Shown here piece after piece: positions 57,208 to 64,000 of a stretch of DNA of 64,000 nucleotides. The position numbers were made by a program, and so were the translations under genes. The stretch is from the NCBI RefSeq assembly GCF_029227915.1, contig NC_079875.1:17477001-17541000 (forward strand), written 5' to 3'. Below the pieces are notes generated by a model. It was not told the origin of the DNA. It ran no database searches and saw only the letters and a program-made list of their open reading frames with translations. This DNA is from Hydractinia symbiolongicarpus (taxonomy: Eukaryota; Cnidaria; Hydrozoa; Anthoathecata; Hydractiniidae). Each line of letters opens with the position of its first letter. The first letter of the stretch is position 1.

Positions 57208-57978
57208 CCTTTCATATGGAAGCATTGGGTATCCGTGGTAAAAAATGGATTTTGCCTGTATAAGCGTGAATTTCTTGACAGTATTTCTTTACGTTACGGA
57301 TGGAGCATTAAAGGATTGCCACTTGTTTGTGCTTGTGGCAAACAAAATTCTATTGAGCATGCATTGTCATGTCATGTTGGTGGTTTCGTGAATATTCGAC
57401 ACAACGAACTGCGCGATCTGATGGTTACCTTATTGCAGGAGGTATGCAGGGACATACACTGTGAACCTCCCCTGATTCCCCTGACCACTGAAGCAACTGA
57501 TTTTCCCCGTTCTGCAGTTACAGACGCAGAAGCAAGAGCTGACATAAGTGTAAGAGGTTTTTGGCAGAGAGGACAACGAGCATTTTTAGATGTAAGGATT
57601 TTTAATCCCATTGCTCCAAGTTATCGACGCCAAACAATGTCATCATTATTTACTTTTCAAGAAAAAGAGAAAAAAAGATCTTATAACAGACGCATCATAG
57701 ACGTCGAACATGGGACGTTTACACCTCTAATATTTAGCATCAATGGGGGTATGAGTCGAGAAACAAGTGTTTTCGTATCCAGACTAGCCGACATGATCGC
57801 GGAAAAAAGAGATGAAACAAAGGGAGAAGTTGTAGCGTGGCTGAGACGCAAAATTTCGTTTAGTTTGGTGCGTTCGGCAATTCTATGTCTGCGTGGTTCC
57901 AGAAACTATTCCGTCCGTAGCATGTGCGACGACGACGTTCGGATTACAAATGAGTTAGCAATAATCCGAGAAAGTTGA
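57208..57978 (+). pseudogene. R2-type LINE C-terminal fragment, copy 2
   Basis: Same frame and motifs as 53027-53797, with CCHC, RHN, EP and D-I/D-V segments intact. Changes against copy 1 include Asn-Tyr, two Lys-Glu, Arg-His, Cys-Ser, Glu-Gly and Val-Leu. No upstream RT. Confidence 0.6.
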
Positions 57979-58112
57979 ACTGTTAAATCGATATTTTAGT
58001 TTATGTTGTGTCGTTCAGTAATGTCAACTATCAATGTTTTTTGTTATCTTTCCACGTATAACGTCTACGTCCTTTAGTGTTGTATTGTAAAAAAATTATT
58101 TAGTTAAATAAA

Positions 58113-58931
58113 GCTATTAATCTAAAACAAAGGGTACTTCTAACTTGAAAGAAGATGAATTATTCTTAAAACAATAGATTTATAAAGTGGTCAATTAGAG
58201 ACAGACGTGAACATTATTTTTAAAAGTACATCCTTGCTGTCAATAAAAAATTGAGAGTTACAGAATTAATGTAAAGAACTACTCTATCTATTAAAGTAAA
58301 ACGCGCCTTGTTAAAATTTCGGTTAAATAAGCAATAAATCTTGTTGAACCTACATTGGCGAAACCAATGAAATCCAAAATGCCAGAATGTCTAGCTTATT
58401 TAGGTGTTATTTGGCAATTTTATGGGCCTATTAAATGCAGTAGTTCCGCTGTAATGTTAAATGCTTTAACTGCATTTCTTTAACTGTTTTGTTAAGTTGA
58501 ATCGACAAAGTGTATGGTAGGTTCAATTTTCTATGTGGTAGATTAGTAAAGGTAGTAATTAATAAAACACGAATTTGTCGTTTCATGGCGAATTAAGGAA
58601 AATTAATAAGGCAGTTATTGCATTCCATACACAAAATATGTATTCCTAGTAATCCAAAGTGCATGCACATCAACAAAGAACCATGTTTGCATTGCAGCAC
58701 AGAATGCAAAAAGAAACTTCGTTCCCGGTTGATTACACAACTTCGTAACCAGTATACTTTTCTTATATCTTTAAACTATGATTTCAACGGGTCCTGATTC
58801 TCCGGTAATTAGTTTAATCCAATGGGAAAATGTAATTTCAATTCACAAATTGCTTATTAGGCATTGTGTCTTTGTTGAACGTTGTTTTCGCACATCAAAA
58901 TTGAAATGATTGTGTTTAAATGCTGATTTGG
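58113..58931. other. Spacer of unit 2
   Basis: Repeat of 53932-54750. No gene seen. Confidence 0.5.
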
Positions 58932-59110
58932 GCAATCTAAATGTTTATTTCAATTGAATTAGTTTGGGATTAATTTAAGTTGCTTGAAACATGTAACGTC
59001 AATTGACCTCTTGGGAATCGAAATAGCATAAAGCGGGAAAATTATCTAAGTAATTTTACCATTCACTTCTCAGCGTTTATGAATAAAGGCCGCCATATCT
59101 TGAACTGAAA

Positions 59111-60514
59111 ATGTTGATCGCAGGAGTTTTAATATCATTTTTTTACCTCAATGTTGCCTCAAGTTTTAATCCGGGAAAAAGAGATGAGGAAATAAGAAGA
59201 GCTTTGTATCTACGAAGCGAATCATCCCGTCCGCAGATAGAAAAGGATCAGGAATGGAACAAACATAATTTGGTTATGAATGATTTTTACGCAGCCAGGG
59301 ATGAAGTTGCCAGAAGAAATCTAAGGATCCAACAATGGAAAGACATGGAACGAATGAGGAGAATGAGACAACCGCAGTTTTTCGACATGAGTAGAGATGG
59401 AGCTAGAATCAAGCAGCAAGAAAGTGGTTATTTTAAGCGAGAAATAGATTACGTGCATTGGTAAGTCCTTAAGTAATGCTAAAAATAATTGATACTTTTT
59501 ATATTTAGAAATGCAGTATTAATTTAAAATTTTAATTTTATCCAGTTAATTTTTAGTCAGTGTGCATCTGGCAGTTGTGGCGGCTGTTAAGATTGCATAA
59601 AATGATTGTTAGTTAATAAATTAAATTTTAACTCACGCGATTTAAAAAGTATTTAAACGGTGCATCACTTTGTTTAAGAAAGACAAAGTGTTCTGTACTT
59701 TCTTTGCAGATAATGTGGTACCGAAAACCAATTACTATATTCTCTATTTTGATATAAGTGTTTATGAATAATAAGCGGTTTTCTTTTTAGCATGGATACT
59801 TGCAAAAATGAATATGATCCACAATTGTAAGTCATAATGTTCATTACAGTTTTTTATATATATCTTATTTCGTTATTTATATTTGTAACATTTAATATCG
59901 ATTATTTTTAGATGCTGTAAAATGAGATGCGTAAGTATTTATCAGAAAAATTAACTTATACAGCTACATGAAAAATTCTTTTTGTAAAAAAACAAAATTC
60001 TGAATAGGAATGGATAATTAAAAACACTGTTTGTTTACATCACATTTTTAACTTCACATATTTATCCTTCAATTACATTTTCAGACATTCCTGTTCTTTG
60101 TGCAGCAAAAAGGAAAAATAAGACTTGTTTATTACATCAATTCTGATATGCAATAAATTACGTTCTCTAAAATGTCAGCAAGATGGGCCATTCAGGCAAT
60201 TTTTTGTCGGAATTTCCGACTTTTTTAATTAATAAGATGCCGAGAAATTATTGTCGCATTTTACGCAGAAAATTGTGTGAGTTTTAATCAAAAATTTTTC
60301 ATTACAGATTCAGGACTTTAAGCATGGCTAAGCTAACATGTATATAAAATTATGTTTGATTAGTCTTAAGAAAATGCGGCTGTCACGTAATTCAATTTTT
60401 GATTTCCCACGACTATGCCTTATTTTTGAGACATCATTCAGTTATACATTATGATTTTTTTTTTTTTAGAAAATGGATTTTTGTTTATTGCAACTTCCGG
60501 GAGTTGCAGCTTGA
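59111..60514 (+). CDS. Secreted cysteine-rich prepropeptide gene, copy 3
   Basis: Exons 59111-59460, 59791-59826, 59912-59930 and 60470-60514 (TGA). Exon 1 has Met-to-Ile and Thr-to-Ser changes against copy 1. The 36-nt exon has only a silent change. All cysteine codons, the KR site and GT-AG borders are kept. An intron-side AG near 59988, present in copies 1 and 2, is lost here (GTAAAAAAAC), which argues that it is not a used acceptor. ATTAAA at 60589-60594. Confidence 0.7.
59557..59590 (+). CDS. Alternative terminal exon, copy 3
   Basis: Acceptor TTTTTAG, same frame and four cysteines as copy 1, TAA at 59588-59590, AATAAA at 59615-59620. Confidence 0.6.
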
Positions 60515-60746
60515 GTGCTACTGTTATTTATCTTTAAATATTAACTACGTGTATTACTGTGTATTTAGTTTTTGCTATTGTTTTTGCTATTAAAAATGAA
60601 TGCTGGGATACAGGCCTTTTTACTTTATTATTAACACCTGAATCTTTACAACCAGATTGTCAATTGACGTAGAAACTTAACGCACTGCAAAACGTGGCGT
60701 AGAGCATTCTTATAGAACACGACCAATTAATTCTTTACTGACTGAT

Positions 60747-60956
60747 AGTCTTTGGTAGAGCGTTTGCTTCCAGTGCGGCAGGTCTTCGGTTTAAACTCCG
60801 GCCGAGTCTTGCCAGAGACTATAAAGTTCCTTTCTGCTTAGCGCTTAGCATGAAGAAATGATTGATATCTTAGGCTGTTGTTTAGTTATGCGATTGCTGT
60901 GCTTGCACAACTTTTGTAGATCGAATGGGAGCTAGGGCTCCCTTTAATTAAAAGAA
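60747..60956 (+). mobile_element. tRNA-derived SINE, unit 3
   Basis: As in units 1 and 2, with a few more substitutions (GGTTTAAACTCCGG). Confidence 0.6.
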
Positions 60957-61264
60957 TTTTTCTAAACGTGAAGGCACTGAAATTTTGCGTTTTATTACAA
61001 AGATCCTATAGGAAGTTAATTGTCTCAAAAAATCAATACGGTGGCCATCAATTTTATCATGAACAGCAGATATTGCCGACCTTTGACAACAATATATTAC
61101 GTTAATATTCCTTTTTAAATTAGCTTAATAGTTTATTACCAAACTTATGGAATAGGGAAAAATTTAAGATATTGTGACGCTCACCAACCAGTTTACTTGA
61201 CCTTTAACGACGAGTAATTTGAATTATTAGCCTTTCATATGGAAGCATTGGGTATCCGTGGTAA

Positions 61265-63600
61265 AATTCCTTTCTTGTGTAGATTTTTTTAGAGATTGTT
61301 CAAACAGCTAATTGTAACGTTTCTGTCATGGTTTCTCTCCTTTTTAGAAGACTTCCCTAATGTTTCTTTACTAGCAGATGCAAGACTTTAAGAATACTAC
61401 TTTTGTGACTGCAATGCCAGAGTGACCAGGACCTTTTCTACATCCAGACACTTTGGAATCCAGTGTTAAAGAAACGCATCTGTACCCAGGCTGTGAGGGC
61501 CTGGTTTTCATGAATAATAAAAACCAATCAATGTCTGGAAGACCAACAATTATTTTGTTGAGCATAGCGTCGATTCCGCTAAACCCTGCGCGTCAATACA
61601 CACAAAAGAATTCAGACACAAACACGTGGATAGTTCTGCGAAACTAACTTAAGATGTGTGATATTTCTGCTTATTCCGCATTTTTGCTTTCTAGGTCACG
61701 TGACGAAGCAAAGTGAAGCATAAAGTGGCAGGGGCACTTGTTGTCACATTAAACAAATGCAAGAAAGAGCAGTTGGTTTTCTTTTTTTCGTTTTTTTTTT
61801 TGTATAAAAGAAAATTTAATTTCAGCTGGATGTGCTTATGAGGTTGTCATTTTATTGCTTATTGAATCTATTTCTCAGCCTCAAATGTACTAATTTTTGT
61901 TTTTCCGAAATACGTTGGAAACTTGAACTCGTTTTTTAAAAAAGAAAAACAAGGAAAACTGTACGGAAATATTTTTTTTTACTATTTTTAGAATCTAAAG
62001 CCAATTATGTTCTTTATATGCTAAGATTTTTTCTCATTATTTTTATCAAGCAGGTTCTCGTTGTATACGTTTAGTCGGATAGTAATATGGACAGTTGTTC
62101 TTGACACAAATGACATTAATAGCACACTTGTACTTTTCTGTGACGAAAAACACAGGAACGAGGTTTAACTTAAAAAAAGCTTAAGATTCATCAGAGTAAA
62201 TAAAGTATATTGATTAAAAATGTTAAATAAATCTAGAACATGGCTGAGGTGGTATTATAATTTTAAATTTTTTTTGCTCAGTAGACTGAAAACACGAGTC
62301 TTCTTAGTGACCTATCCGGAGAAAACGTCCGTATCAGTAGTTTAACTAACGCTTGTGTTAGAGGGTGTGTCCAAATAAAAGACTACTTTCTTGTCATCTA
62401 TACTTTCTTAGCACACATTTCTTTGTTACAACCAACCAGCCTGCACTGCCTACTGTGCCTCTACTTATAGGTTTCCTTACTTGGGCCTAGCCTCCGTGAT
62501 GTGAGCTCAATTAGGCACATTATACTAAAATGCACTTGATAGGAACTGGGGAAAGCTGGGTACCAAACTCAACTGGTGTAGACTTAACCCAAAACAAAAT
62601 GGTATCCAGCTACAAGAAAGAGGAACAAGGTTTTACAACTAATATATCTCACACTTCCAGCAACACCTCTGGTCAGTGTAATTGTTATGATTACAACCCA
62701 TTGTATCCTTTATATTGGAATGATCCTGCATGATAGAAAAGCTCCCTTTTTGCAGAAGGCTTCGTGAAAAATACAGTAATCATTATGTTGTTGAAATAAT
62801 CAAATCAACAGACGGGACAGTTTACTTATCCTTGTTAAAACATCCAAGAATATTAAAAAAGAAAAGATAATTGCAGTAGTTGTAGGAAGTGCACATTCGT
62901 GGAAATTTTTGATCAGATGTAAAAAAGGATTACTATTTATAGTCACTTTACGGCCAAGGTGTGCCAAAAAGTATGCAGATTAAGAAAAAGGATCAATCTA
63001 AGCTGGATACGGTTATATTAGAGTGATTTTTGTTAAATTTAATGCGCAGTGCAGATGGGAAACAACTAAATGTGTACAATGTATGCGTGTGTATACCTAT
63101 GCATTTTAATATAGGAATAGGAAGAACACAGAAGATCTACACACAAAAAAACCTCAACTTCTGAAAGTCAATTTCACACTGGCCAACTAAAATTCATTAC
63201 TTAGGGTTAAGCTTCCTACAAATTTACAAATCGACCTTACTGAGAAACACGTTCTAAAGAAGTTAGTTACACATATAATGAAATAAGAACTAGTTGAAAT
63301 TTTATGTCCGTGCTAACGTGTTAATAATGAAGGGTATATTAATAACAATATTCACAAGGAACCCACGATAAACATAAAAACAAAGTAAACATCGTATTAC
63401 TTGATATTGCTGTATTTGCTTTTATTGCTGTCATTGTCGTCAAAGTGGAATGCCATCAAAACCTTTTCCATTACATTCTAGTCAGATATATAAAAAACAA
63501 TGGTAACCAAGATGTGGATGGTTTGTCGCCATCTCTTTGAAATTGTTTGGAAAGTCAAATATTTCTTAATCAGTATCTAGATTAAACATGCCCGGTGAAT
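61265..63600. other. No recognisable gene
   Basis: Unique sequence right of the array. An open frame at 62530-62733 (67 codons, ending NPLYPLYWNDPA) has no recognised motif and no splice support. The rest is AT-rich intergenic, possibly 3' flank of the channel gene at 63659. Confidence 0.35.
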
Positions 63601-63658
63601 ATGGAAAACATATTCTATTTCCCATGAGACAGTACGGTGTTTTGTCAGGTTTTTACCT

Positions 63659-64000
63659 TTAAGGCTTCCCACTAACATACCATGTTATAGTCCTTTTTCT
63701 TGTAACTTGAAAAAATTTTTTTGCACAATAGAATAAAAGAGCTCCCAAAATGCATATATATTCCCAACAGGTTATAAACGAAATGCCTGTAAACAAACCG
63801 CATAAACCACCCATTTCTCCAGATAATTGTTCAAATCTATAGGCAGGTTGTTCTTCCCATACTTCTGTTCTTAGCTCTCTAAAAAATAGTTTAATTTCAA
63901 CAGCTCCTGAATTTTTTATTGAACTTGGTGTTATAGGTCGGCTGGATACTTGTTGTTCAAAAATCGTCTCATGGCATGGTAAAGGGCATTTCGATATGTA
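63659..64000 (-). CDS. DEG/ENaC (ASIC/HyNaC-like) sodium channel, last exon, partial
   Basis: The minus-strand frame enters from the window edge and ends at TAA 63661-63659. It shows the end of the extracellular domain (KCPLPCHETIFEQQVS), then VEIKLFFRELRTEVWEEQPA, YRFEQLSGEMGGLCGLFTGI and SFITCWEYICILGALLFY, followed by a basic cytoplasmic tail. The (I/V)EI.F.EL....EQ.AY....L...GG..GLF.G.S pattern is diagnostic for DEG/ENaC channels; the second transmembrane helix with the G-x-S selectivity-filter region (GIS) is intact. Such channels are trimers in the plasma membrane gated by acid, peptides or mechanical force; in Hydra they include peptide-gated HyNaCs. Everything upstream lies outside the window. 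Confidence 0.85.
   Translation of the reverse strand, partial: YISKCPLPCHETIFEQQVSSRPITPSSIKNSGAVEIKLFFRELRTEVWEEQPAYRFEQLSGEMGGLCGLFTGISFITCWEYICILGALLFYCAKKFFQVTRKRTITWYVSGKP

Larger units (their letters stand above)
50609..61264 (+). repeat. Tandem array of about 4.15-kb units (two full, one truncated)
   Basis: GCAATCTAAATGTTTATTTC starts each unit at 50609, 54751 and 58932, giving periods of 4142 and 4181 bp. Units are nearly identical over their length. The third stops at about 61264 (ATCCGTGGTAAAA), where units 1 and 2 enter the R2-like ORF. Unit 3 also has two internal deletions (about 60631 and 61036). Each unit holds one secreted-peptide gene and one SINE; units 1 and 2 also hold the transposon ORF. 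Confidence 0.95.

Noticed and set aside
62530-62733. 67-codon frame right of the array
   Set aside because: No recognised motif and no second copy to test for constraint; left unannotated.

Overview
The window is nuclear DNA of an animal. It is AT-rich, has GT-AG introns and AATAAA/ATTAAA poly(A) signals, and is crowded with old transposons. The gene families that can be read point to a cnidarian, probably a medusozoan: an astacin protease ending in ShK-type cysteine domains, a DEG/ENaC (ASIC/HyNaC-like) channel, intron-poor glycosyltransferase-like paralogs, Crypton-type recombinase, Penelope-like elements (PLEs), Helitrons and a tRNA-derived SINE. Species assignment is inference only.

Layout. 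1-4.6 kb: integrase-transposon and PLE remnants, then largely featureless sequence. 4.6-12.1 kb (block A) and 23.0-29.6 kb (block B) are two diverged direct copies of one segment that carries LINE remnants. Block A has four separate tandem expansions and a Helitron insertion; block B has the unexpanded and empty states. 12.2-21.2 kb: two paralogous type II membrane proteins that look like GT-A glycosyltransferases, a duplicated 3' fragment of the astacin gene on the minus strand, and a GT31 beta-1,3-galactosyltransferase-like gene. 30-41 kb: transposon-rich, with three PLE fragments (one with a twin-priming-like inversion), several Helitrons, a Crypton-like recombinase gene with a single nonsense codon, and a LINE remnant. 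42.0-48.7 kb: a complete nine-exon astacin gene on the minus strand, with one probable single-base frameshift in the Met-turn exon.

50.6-61.3 kb: a tandem array of about 4.15-4.18 kb units, two full and one truncated. Each unit holds a multi-exon gene for a secreted prepropeptide: signal peptide, charged propeptide, Lys-Arg cleavage site, then a cysteine-rich C-terminus. Two alternative terminal exon sets, each followed by its own poly(A) signal, would give either a 4-Cys or a 6-Cys mature peptide. This array is the best candidate in the window for an undescribed system. The same units carry a tRNA-derived SINE and, in two of them, a transposon-derived ORF resembling the C-terminal part of R2-type LINEs. 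At the right edge (63.66-64.0 kb, minus strand) lies the last exon of a DEG/ENaC channel gene.

All calls come from reading the sequence and from remembered family motifs. No alignment, expression data or database search was available. Splice sites were checked by phase arithmetic but not by transcripts.
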